Positions 25,120 through 32,238 of a stretch of DNA of 64,000 nt are shown piece by piece. Every line of letters starts with the position of its first letter. Within the stretch, counting starts at the first letter, position 1. Source of the DNA: Reyranella aquatilis (GTDB taxonomy: Bacteria > Pseudomonadota > Alphaproteobacteria > Reyranellales > Reyranellaceae); contig NZ_JAJISD010000002.1 of the NCBI RefSeq assembly GCF_020880995.1, forward strand, positions 372,001 through 436,000, written 5' to 3'. A program made the translations under genes and the position numbers. The notes beneath the pieces were generated by a model. It was not told the DNA's origin. It did no database searches and was given only the letters and a program-made list of their open reading frames with translations.

Positions 25120-26016
25120 GTGTCGAGTCCCGCCTTGATCCCGACTTTCAGCACCGCCGTGAACACGTGGCAGTGCGACGAAAACAACCATTTGAACGTG
25201 CAGTTCTACACCGAGTTCGCCCACGAAGCGTCGGCCAGCCTGCTGGCGCATCTGGGCTTCGGACCGCGTGCCCAGCGGAGCGCCGGCTCGATCAGCCGGC
25301 CGGTCGACGACCATGTCCGCTACCTGCGCGAGTTCCGCGTCGTCGAACCGGTCGAGGTCCACTCGGCCCCCGTTGAAGTCGGCGAGCGCGATCTCGTCGC
25401 CTATCACGAGGTGCGCAATCCCGCGAAGGGCGAGGTCGCCGCCACCATCCGTCGCCGCATCGAATGCGACCGTCCCTGGCCGGCTGCCTTCCGCGCGCGC
25501 GCCCAGGCGGCCTGCGTGCCCTTTCCCGAATCCGCACGGCCGCGCAGCGTCGGCAAGCTCGCCCTGCCTGACCTGACGCTCGCCGAGGCGCCCGCGATCG
25601 GGCTGGTTGAGGTCGGTCGCACGCAGATCACGCCCGACGAATGCGACGAACGCGGCGACTTCCTGCCGCGTCATCATTTCGGGCGATACTCCGACGGCGC
25701 ACCGGTCCTGTGGAACCACATGGGTTTCGATCGCGCCGCCATGCAGGAACGGCAGGAAGGCTCGGTGGTGGTCGAGATGCTGAACCGCTATCGCCGGCCG
25801 CTGAAGGCCGGCGACCTCGCCGTGGTGATGAGCGGCCTCGCCAGCTTCACCGACAAGACCGTCGTCTTCACGCATTTCCTGTTCGAGGCGGAGAGCGGCA
25901 CGCTTGCTGCTTGCGCCGAAGCCGTCGGCATGAAGTTCGACCAGAAGATCCGCAAGATCATGACGTTTCCGGCCGAGGATCGCGCCCGCATGGAGGCGCG
26001 CCGGCTCAGGCTCTGA
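25120..26016 (+). CDS. Hotdog-fold thioesterase family protein (double hotdog)
   Basis: 298 residues from the GTG at 25120, which has GAGAGAG about seven bases upstream. An earlier in-frame start would run through the DnaA-box region and adds nothing recognisable. Two hotdog repeats are visible. The first has NTWQCDENNHLNVQFYTEF, the D-x-N-H-L-N catalytic signature of 4-hydroxybenzoyl-CoA-type thioesterases. The second (RTQITPDECDERGDFLPRHH) has the degenerate counterpart. It would hydrolyse an acyl-CoA. It is followed 10 bases later by an AtzG-like gene and an amidase. Confidence 0.82.
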   Translation: MSSPALIPTFSTAVNTWQCDENNHLNVQFYTEFAHEASASLLAHLGFGPRAQRSAGSISRPVDDHVRYLREFRVVEPVEVHSAPVEVGERDLVAYHEVRNPAKGEVAATIRRRIECDRPWPAAFRARAQAACVPFPESARPRSVGKLALPDLTLAEAPAIGLVEVGRTQITPDECDERGDFLPRHHFGRYSDGAPVLWNHMGFDRAAMQERQEGSVVVEMLNRYRRPLKAGDLAVVMSGLASFTDKTVVFTHFLFEAESGTLAACAEAVGMKFDQKIRKIMTFPAEDRARMEARRLRL

Positions 26017-26026
26017 GGAGAAGGCG

Positions 26027-26242
26027 ATGGACGAGAATACGATGGACGAGAAGATCAGGACGGCCGCCGGCATCGCCGCAGGTCTTCAGGGCATCGCGTA
26101 CGACGACAAGCGGCTTGCCGAACTGGCGGCGGAAGTCGAGATCCTGAACGACGCCGTGCGCAAGGCCGCCGCCCAGCGCCTCACCTTCGACGACGATCCG
26201 GCGGCTTTCGCCAGCATCATGGCGAAGGAAGCGCGCTCGTGA
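26027..26242 (+). CDS. AtzG-like small protein (DUF4089 type)
   Basis: 71 residues, helical and acidic, with LAAEVEILNDAVRKAAAQRL and DDPAAFASIMAKEA resembling AtzG, the small subunit that forms a complex with the amidase AtzE (1-carboxybiuret hydrolase) and stabilises it. The first ATG (26027) is preferred over the one five codons later because GAGGAGAAGG lies directly upstream. The stop overlaps the GTG of the amidase gene (GTGA). The gene order matches the AtzG-AtzE pair, so it is probably an obligate partner. Confidence 0.78.
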   Translation: MDENTMDEKIRTAAGIAAGLQGIAYDDKRLAELAAEVEILNDAVRKAAAQRLTFDDDPAAFASIMAKEARS

Positions 26243-27660
26243 GGAACGACGATCTCGCGCTTGAGGATCTCACCGCCATCGCGGACGCGATCGCCGGGGG
26301 ACGCATCACCTCGGTGGAAGCCACGGAAGCGTGCCTCGCGCGCATCGACCTCTGGCAGCCGAGGGTCAACGCCTTCCTGCGCGTCTATCGCGAGAAGGCG
26401 CTGGCCCAGGCACGCGCCATGGACGCCGAGCTCGCCGCCGGCAAGAGACGGGGGCCGCTGCACGGCGTGCCGATGGCGCACAAGGACATGTACTACCGCA
26501 AGGGCGAGGTCTCGACCGGCGGCAGCAAGATCCGCGGCGACTGGGTGGCGCCGGTGACGGCGACGGTCCTGAACAAGCTCGACGCGGCGGGCGTTGTCGA
26601 ACTGGGCTTCCTCAACATGGCGGAGTTCGCCGCCGGTCCGACGGGCCACAACGTCCATCATGGACATTGCCGCAATCCCTGGGACCAGACGCGCGTGACC
26701 GGCGGCAGTTCGAGCGGCTCGGGCGCCTCGGTGGGCGCACGCATGGTCTATGGCGCGCTGGGCTCGGACACCGGCGGATCGATCCGCCTGCCCGCGGCGG
26801 CCTGTGGCGTGGTTGGCATGAAGGCGACCTACGGACGCGTCAGCCGCGCCGGCGCCGTTGCGCGCTCCTGGAGCCTCGACCATGTCGGGCCGCTGACCCG
26901 AACCGTGCGCGACAATGCCCGCATGCTGTCGGTCATCGCCGGCCACGATCCCGACGATTCGACCACCAGCGAGAAGCCGGTGCCCGACTATGAGGCGCTG
27001 CTCGACGGTGGCGTGGCGGGCCTGCGCATCGGACTTGCGCTGCCGACGGATGGGCTCGCCCCGCTGGACCCGCAGATCGGCGCTGCGATACAGGCCGCTG
27101 CCGATGCGTTGGGACGCCTCGGGGCTAAGGTCTCGACCGTCACCCTCCCCGACTTCACCGCACTCTATCGCGCCGCCGAGGTGATGGTGAAGTGCGAGGC
27201 GGCGGCCATGCACCGGCCGTGGATGGAGAAGACGCCCGAACTCTATGCCAACCAGGTGCGCACGCGCATGGAGGCAGGCTTCTTCATTCCCGCGACGCAG
27301 TACATCGACGCGCTGCGCCTGCGCTCCCATTTCGTGAAGGAGTTCCTGTCGAGCGCGATGGACGGCGTCGACGCAGTGCTGCTGCCGGCCATCCCCTTCC
27401 CGCTGCCGACCATCGAGGAGACCGACACCGAGACCAAGGGCGGTCCGGCGGTGCTGAAGATGGTGGCGGGCTTCACGGGCCTTACGCGCCCGTTCAACAC
27501 ACTCGGCATCCCCGCCCTGTCGGTGCCGTGCGGCTTCGACACGAACGGCGCGCCGATCGGCATGCAGCTCGTCGGCCGACCGTTCGACGAGGCGATGCTC
27601 TACCGGATCGGTCACGCCTACCAGGGGGCGACCGACTTTCACACCCGGATGCCCCTGTAA
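26239..27660 (+). CDS. Amidase signature enzyme, AtzE-like
   Basis: 473-residue amidase. The triad is Lys82 (PMAHKDM), the cis-serine in GGSSSGSG (155-162) and Ser181 in GSDTGGSIRLPAAA. The GTG start overlaps the AtzG-like gene by 4 bases, implying coupled synthesis and a complex. AtzE removes nitrogen from 1-carboxybiuret in s-triazine breakdown, but no other triazine, biuret or urea genes are present. The real substrate may be another amide linked to the upstream thioesterase. Confidence 0.88.
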   Translation: MRNDDLALEDLTAIADAIAGGRITSVEATEACLARIDLWQPRVNAFLRVYREKALAQARAMDAELAAGKRRGPLHGVPMAHKDMYYRKGEVSTGGSKIRGDWVAPVTATVLNKLDAAGVVELGFLNMAEFAAGPTGHNVHHGHCRNPWDQTRVTGGSSSGSGASVGARMVYGALGSDTGGSIRLPAAACGVVGMKATYGRVSRAGAVARSWSLDHVGPLTRTVRDNARMLSVIAGHDPDDSTTSEKPVPDYEALLDGGVAGLRIGLALPTDGLAPLDPQIGAAIQAAADALGRLGAKVSTVTLPDFTALYRAAEVMVKCEAAAMHRPWMEKTPELYANQVRTRMEAGFFIPATQYIDALRLRSHFVKEFLSSAMDGVDAVLLPAIPFPLPTIEETDTETKGGPAVLKMVAGFTGLTRPFNTLGIPALSVPCGFDTNGAPIGMQLVGRPFDEAMLYRIGHAYQGATDFHTRMPL

Positions 27661-27662
27661 GA

Positions 27663-27763
27663 CAAAGGTCCCTCGCTGACGCTCGGGATGACAATTTGCT
27701 GGGATCGACGCACTGCGCCAACCCTCTCAACAATGTCATCCCGCGCGCAGCGAGGGACCTTTG
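27663..27763. repeat. Intergenic inverted-pair repeat (REP/BIME-like)
   Basis: Arm 1 (27663-27693) begins CAAAGGTCCCTCGCTGACGC and ends GGGATGACA. Arm 2 (27734-27763) is its imperfect reverse complement, from TGTCATCCCG to GAGGGACCTTTG. The two 30-base arms are separated by 40 bases and fill the gap between two convergent genes. Repeats with the core GTCATCCCG...GAGGGACCTTT are widespread between genes in related alphaproteobacterial genomes. It could act as a two-way terminator. Confidence 0.75.
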
Positions 27764-27771
27764 GTCAACCG

Positions 27772-29274
27772 TCAGACGGCCAGATTCACCGTCACGCTCT
27801 TGCGCTGGGTGAAGCTGTCGAGCATGCCCTCAAGCGAGAATTCGCGGCCGAGGCCCGACTGCTTGTAGCCGCCATAGGACATGCCCGGCGTCTGGCCACC
27901 GCCCTGGTTGACCTGGACCCAGCCAGATTCGATGGCGTGCGCGGCGCGCAGGCCCTTGCCGATGTCGTGCGTCCAGACATAGGCGGCGAGACCGTAGTGG
28001 CTGTCGTTGGCCATGCGAATCGCCTCCGCCTCGTCGCTCCAGCGGATCGCCACCAGCACCGGCCCAAAGATCTCCTCGCGGGCCAGGCGCCAGTCGTTCG
28101 AGCGGTCGGCGAAGACGGTCGGCATGGTGAAGTAGCCTTCGCTCAGCGGGCCGGTCTTGGGCGGCAGGCCGCCGAACACCAGCTTCGCGTCGGAACGGTC
28201 GAGACCGTCCTGCACGTACTTGCAGACCTTGGTGTACTGCTTGTTGTTGATGATGGTGCCGATGTCGCTCGCCTCGTCGAGCGGATCGCCGATCTTGAGC
28301 GCGGTGGTCTTCTTCTCGAGCTTCCTGAGGAAACTGTCGAAGATGTCCTCATGCAGGAACATGCGCGAGCCGGCGGTGCAGCTCTGGCTCTGGCGGGTGA
28401 AACGCATCGCGTTGATGATGCCGTCGACCGCCCAATCCTCGTCGGCGTCGGGATAGACGATCGAGGGGCTCTTGCCGCCCAATTCGAGCGATACCGGCAC
28501 GATGCGCTCGGCGGCGGCGCGCATGATCACCTTGCCGACCTCGGTCGAGCCGGTGAAGGAGAGCTTGCGGATCTTCGGATGGTTGGCGAGCGGGCCTCCA
28601 CATTCCTGGCCGTAGCCGGTCAGCACGTTCAGCACGCCCGGCGGCAGGAACTCCTGGCAGATGTCGGCCATCAGCAGCACCGCCATCGGTGCATCCTCGG
28701 CCGCCTTCATCACCAGCACGTTGCCGGCGCACAGCGCCGGCGCGATCTTGAGCGCGCCCAGCATCACCGGCGCGTTCCACGGGATGATGGCGCCGACGAT
28801 GCCGATCGGCTCGCGCCGCGTGTAGGAGAGCACGTGCTCGCCGAGCGGCACGGTCTCGCCCTTGAGTTCTGAGCCGAGACCGCCGAAATAGCGGAAGATG
28901 TCGGCGGCCAGCTTGGCCTCGCCGCGCGCCTGGGTGCGCAGCGCGTTGCCGGTCTCCAGCGCGATGGTCCGCGCCATCTCTTCGCTGCGCGCCTCGAGCA
29001 CCTCGGCGATCTTGAGCAGGATCTTACCCCGCTCGCGCGGCACGACGTTCTTCCAGGCGGGGAAGGCCTTCTCCGCCGCCTCGACGGCGGCGTTCACGTC
29101 GGCCTCGCCGGCGCGCGGCACTTCGGCAACGGCCGTGCGCTTGCCGGGATTCTCGATGATGATGCGGGCGCCGGAGGCACTCTCGACCCACTTGCCGCCG
29201 ATCAGCATGCCCTTAGGCTTGTAGGTACCGGCCGGCTGGGCCTGGGTCTTCATTTCGGCAATGGCGGTCGACAT
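27772..29274 (-). CDS. NAD(P)-dependent aldehyde dehydrogenase
   Basis: 500-residue aldehyde dehydrogenase. Catalytic residues: Cys299 in SQSCTAGSR, Glu264 in LELGGKSP, Asn167 in PWNAP; cofactor segment FTGSTEVGK at about 240-248. The length and order match family members that oxidise betaine aldehyde, phenylacetaldehyde or hydroxymuconic semialdehyde; the exact substrate is not evident. It is convergent with the amidase across the repeat at 27663-27763. The start at 29274 (MSTAIAEMKTQ) is one of two close ATGs. Confidence 0.92.
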   Translation of the reverse strand: MSTAIAEMKTQAQPAGTYKPKGMLIGGKWVESASGARIIIENPGKRTAVAEVPRAGEADVNAAVEAAEKAFPAWKNVVPRERGKILLKIAEVLEARSEEMARTIALETGNALRTQARGEAKLAADIFRYFGGLGSELKGETVPLGEHVLSYTRREPIGIVGAIIPWNAPVMLGALKIAPALCAGNVLVMKAAEDAPMAVLLMADICQEFLPPGVLNVLTGYGQECGGPLANHPKIRKLSFTGSTEVGKVIMRAAAERIVPVSLELGGKSPSIVYPDADEDWAVDGIINAMRFTRQSQSCTAGSRMFLHEDIFDSFLRKLEKKTTALKIGDPLDEASDIGTIINNKQYTKVCKYVQDGLDRSDAKLVFGGLPPKTGPLSEGYFTMPTVFADRSNDWRLAREEIFGPVLVAIRWSDEAEAIRMANDSHYGLAAYVWTHDIGKGLRAAHAIESGWVQVNQGGGQTPGMSYGGYKQSGLGREFSLEGMLDSFTQRKSVTVNLAV

Positions 29275-29459
29275 GCGGGTCCTCCGGGGTCCAAAAAATC
29301 GGCCCGGAGTTTGGCCCGCAGGACGCCGCGCTACAAGCAGAACGGCCGTCCGCGTGCACTTCCTCCAGGCAACGTCGCGACATTCTTTCGCCTCGCGGGC
29401 AACTCGTCGCAGCGGCCTTGCACCCGCTGTCGCCGGCCGCGTTTCCAGTGGCGACCACG

Positions 29460-29483
29460 GGCCGAATGTCGGATTGTTCGGCC
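29460..29483. promoter_or_regulatory. Inverted repeat GGCCGAA-N10-TTCGGCC upstream of a receptor gene
   Basis: Perfect 7-base arms at 29460-29466 and 29477-29483, 20 bases before the ATG at 29504. This 229-base intergenic region (29275-29503) shows no other clear feature and no obvious promoter. The repeat could be an operator or an mRNA hairpin. Confidence 0.3.
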
Positions 29484-29503
29484 GTCATTCGAAGAGGGAC
29501 GAG

Positions 29504-30364
29504 ATGAAGCGATTCCTGAACGGCGTTGCCCCGATCCTGGCCGTGGGCCTTGGCCTCCTGGCAGCCGGCAGTGCGTGGGCGGGCACGCTGGACGACATCG
29601 CAAAGACCGGTGTCCTGCGCGGCGGCTTCCGCGAGAACGCCCATCCCTTCGCCTACAAGGGCGCCAACGGTGTCCCCGGCGGCTTCATGGTCCAGCTCTG
29701 CGAGGCCGTGGCCAAGGACATCGCCCAGCAACTCAAGCTTCCCGGCCTCAAGGTCGAGTTCGTGCCGGTAACCACCGAGAACCGCCTCGACATGATCAAG
29801 CAGGGCAAGATCGACCTGCTCTGCGATTCGCTTACCGAGACGCTCGACCGCCGCGCCGTGGTCGATTTCTCGATCACCACCTTCGTCGACGGCACCAGCT
29901 TCGCCATCCGCAACGACGGGCCGCGCGACCTGCAGGAACTCGCCGGCAAGAAGGTCGGCGCCGTCGCCGGCACGCTGACGGAAGAGGAACTGAAGAAGGC
30001 GCTGGCATCGATCCACGTCAACGCCACCATCGTGCCCTTCACCGATTTCACCACGGCCATGACGGCGCTCGAGAAGGGCGAGATCTCGGCTTATTTCGCC
30101 GGCGGCGCGATGCTGACGGCGATGATCAAGGATCACAAGGACGCCGCGAAGATCCTGCTGGCCAACACCTATCTCAGCCTCGAGCCGTTCGCGCTCGCCA
30201 TGAAGCTGGGCGAGGGCCCGTTCCGTCTCGCGGTCGACCGGGCGCTCAGCCACATCTACCGGTCGGGACAGATCGCCACGATCTTCGGCGACGTGTTCGG
30301 CAAGAATGCGCGGCCGACGCAGCAACTCCAGACCCTCTACATGATCGCGACCTTGCCGGAATAG
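29504..30364 (+). CDS. Amino-acid-type ABC substrate-binding protein, family 3
   Basis: 286-residue periplasmic receptor. The signal peptide is cleaved near AWAGT. The family 3 pattern follows: LRGGFRENAHPFAYKGANG, GFMVQLCEAVAKDIA, ENRLDMIKQGKIDLLCDS, FSITTFVDGTSFAIR and GAVAGTLTEEELK. It binds an amino acid or a dicarboxylate. The ATG at 29504 is preceded by AGAGGGACGAG; the frame stays open upstream without homology. No permease or ATPase genes follow; the next gene is a flavin monooxygenase 23 bases away. Confidence 0.88.
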   Translation: MKRFLNGVAPILAVGLGLLAAGSAWAGTLDDIAKTGVLRGGFRENAHPFAYKGANGVPGGFMVQLCEAVAKDIAQQLKLPGLKVEFVPVTTENRLDMIKQGKIDLLCDSLTETLDRRAVVDFSITTFVDGTSFAIRNDGPRDLQELAGKKVGAVAGTLTEEELKKALASIHVNATIVPFTDFTTAMTALEKGEISAYFAGGAMLTAMIKDHKDAAKILLANTYLSLEPFALAMKLGEGPFRLAVDRALSHIYRSGQIATIFGDVFGKNARPTQQLQTLYMIATLPE

Positions 30365-30387
30365 GCCGCAGGGCCCATCTCGCGTCC

Positions 30388-31407
30388 ATGTCACGTCCTT
30401 TCCGCCTCTCCGTCCTCGACCAGTCGATCGCCGTCTCTGGCCGGCCGCAGGACCAGTCGATCCGCAACACGGTTTCGCTCGCCCGGCACTGCGAGGCGCT
30501 GGGCTACGAACGCTTCTGGGTGTCGGAGCATCACAACCATCCCACCATCGTCGGCACCGCGCCGGAGATCGTAATGGCTGCGATCGCCGCCACGACCGAG
30601 CGCATTCGCATCGGCAGCGCCGGCATCATGCTGCCGCACTATTCGCCGTTCAAAGTGGCCGAGGTCTTCCGCGTGCTCGAGGCGCTGGCGCCCGGACGCA
30701 TCGACATGGGGCTTGGCCGCGCGCCGGGCTCGGACGGCCGCACCGCCTTCGCCCTCAATCCGGCGGCCAACGAACGACCGGAGCATTTCCCGGCCGACGT
30801 GCGCGATCTCATCGCGTGGGTGAACAACCAGCCGCTGGTAGAGCGCCATCCCTTCGGCTCGGTGAAGGCTTTTCCCCAGTCGCCCACCTCGCCGGAAGTC
30901 TGGATCCTCGGCAGCTCCGACTATGGCGCGCAGGTCGCCGCTTTGTTCGGCCTGCCCTATTGCTACGCCTGGTTCTTCAGCGACGGCGCGGGCGGCGAAC
31001 GGGCCATCGATCTCTACAAGCGCAGCTATCGCCCGAGCGCGCGCCATCCCGAGCCGCATTCGGCCCTCTGCGTTTGGGCGCTGGCCGCCGAGACGACGGA
31101 GAAGGCGCAGTACCATTTCACGTCGCGGGCGCTCAGCCGCATCAATCGCGACAAGAACATCCTGGGTCCGCTGCTGCCGCCCGACGAGGCCGGCAAGGCG
31201 CCGCTCGCCGATTTCGAGCGCGCGAAGATGGAACAGTTCCGCAAGGACTCCTTCGTCGGCACCGGCCCCGAGGTCGCCGCCCGCATCACCGAGCTGAAGG
31301 AGCGCGTCGGCGTCGACGAGATGGCCGTCGTCACCTGGACCCACGACGAACAGGTCCGCCGCGATAGCTACACAGAACTCGCCAAGGCCTACGGCTTCGC
31401 GCCGTAA
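30388..31407 (+). CDS. LLM class flavin-dependent oxidoreductase
   Basis: 339-residue luciferase-like TIM-barrel monooxygenase. It begins RLSVLDQSIAVSGRP. The conserved YERFWVSEHHNHPTIVGTAP segment near residue 45 and RIRIGSAGIMLPHYSPFKVAE near 75 match the YhbW/MsnO-like group. FMN and reduced flavin are expected cofactors. The ATG at 30388 has only a weak RBS; the frame stays open upstream but covers the preceding gene. It ends 20 bases before a repeat region. Confidence 0.9.
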   Translation: MSRPFRLSVLDQSIAVSGRPQDQSIRNTVSLARHCEALGYERFWVSEHHNHPTIVGTAPEIVMAAIAATTERIRIGSAGIMLPHYSPFKVAEVFRVLEALAPGRIDMGLGRAPGSDGRTAFALNPAANERPEHFPADVRDLIAWVNNQPLVERHPFGSVKAFPQSPTSPEVWILGSSDYGAQVAALFGLPYCYAWFFSDGAGGERAIDLYKRSYRPSARHPEPHSALCVWALAAETTEKAQYHFTSRALSRINRDKNILGPLLPPDEAGKAPLADFERAKMEQFRKDSFVGTGPEVAARITELKERVGVDEMAVVTWTHDEQVRRDSYTELAKAYGFAP

Positions 31408-31426
31408 GCGGGCTGTTTAGCGTACC

Positions 31427-31535
31427 ACCTCATACTGAGGAGCGGCCGCAGACCGCATCTCGAAGGATGAGCAACGAACGGGGTGCGTGTGCGCATGCTT
31501 CGAGACGGCTGCTGCGCAGCCTCCTCAGCATGAGG
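31427..31535. repeat. Intergenic inverted-pair repeat containing CCTCA-N3-TGAGG
   Basis: The left unit (31427-31474) runs from ACCTCATACTGAGGAGCGG to CTCGAAGGATGAGCA. The right unit (31494-31535) is its imperfect reverse complement, from CATGCTTCGAGACGGCTG to CCTCAGCATGAGG. Each also contains its own small palindrome. It lies between convergent genes ending at 31407 and 31571. Similar elements are common intergenic repeats in alphaproteobacteria and could form a cruciform or terminator. Confidence 0.7.
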
Positions 31536-31570
31536 TCTTTGGTGCTGGTTAGCGGTCTTGCGCAGAAAGA

Positions 31571-32152
31571 CTACCGCGGCTCCGTCCAGCTCTCCGAGAA
31601 GGCCAGCGCCGAGGTGCTGAAGGGACGGCCCTCGCGCTCGCGCGGCCACGGCTTGCCGCGGGCCTGCTGGCCGTTCAGCGTCAGGCGGCCGGACAGTGCC
31701 GGAACCAGTACGGTGCACACGCCGTAGGGGCGCGGGTTCGGCTCCTTGTTGGGCTCGGTGTGGATCAGCAGCGGATCGCCGATGTCGTGCCAGGTGAGCG
31801 CAATCTCGGCGTCGGCGGCCGAGACATACTCGGTCCAGAAGTAGCGCGGGTCGCCGGACTTGCTGAAGTCGGCGTCGATCACCGGGATCGACAGGTCCTT
31901 AAGCTCGGGATTGAGCATCCCCTGCACGGTCTGCTGCAGCCAGCGCGCCATCGCGATGTTGTCGGAATAGATGCGCCAGTGGCCATGAGTCAGCTCGCTC
32001 TTGAGATAGAGCACGTGACCGGGGCCGGCCGGGCAGAACAGGATGCGCCAGTAGCTGGCATCGGTCGAATTGGGATCGCCGTCCTTCTCGCTGAGACGCA
32101 GGAACGGATTCTCGCCCGTCAGGACGACGCGGTGCGGATCGGCGACGCTCAT
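31571..32152 (-). CDS. Conserved-looking protein of unknown function (193 aa)
   Basis: 193 residues from the ATG at 32152, preceded by GGGGGAAA. It has no signal peptide and no membrane helix. The N-terminal half (GENPFLRLSEKDGDPNSTDA, SYWRILFCPAGPGHVLYLKS) and HWRIYSDNIAMARWLQ look like a compact alpha/beta fold rich in Trp and Tyr. The C-terminal half, with PNPRPYGVCTVLVPALSGR and LTLNGQQARGKPWPRERE, looks like beta-strand. I do not recognise the family. The gene is divergent from the FecR-DUF6600 gene, with 86 bases between the starts. Confidence 0.7.
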   Translation of the reverse strand: MSVADPHRVVLTGENPFLRLSEKDGDPNSTDASYWRILFCPAGPGHVLYLKSELTHGHWRIYSDNIAMARWLQQTVQGMLNPELKDLSIPVIDADFSKSGDPRYFWTEYVSAADAEIALTWHDIGDPLLIHTEPNKEPNPRPYGVCTVLVPALSGRLTLNGQQARGKPWPREREGRPFSTSALAFSESWTEPR

Positions 32153-32238
32153 GGTTTTCCCCCTTGGTTCGACTGAATCGACGCAACCGCGCACATGGGC
32201 GGGCGTTCACGGGACCTAGCCTATCAGGAGGTCCCGCA

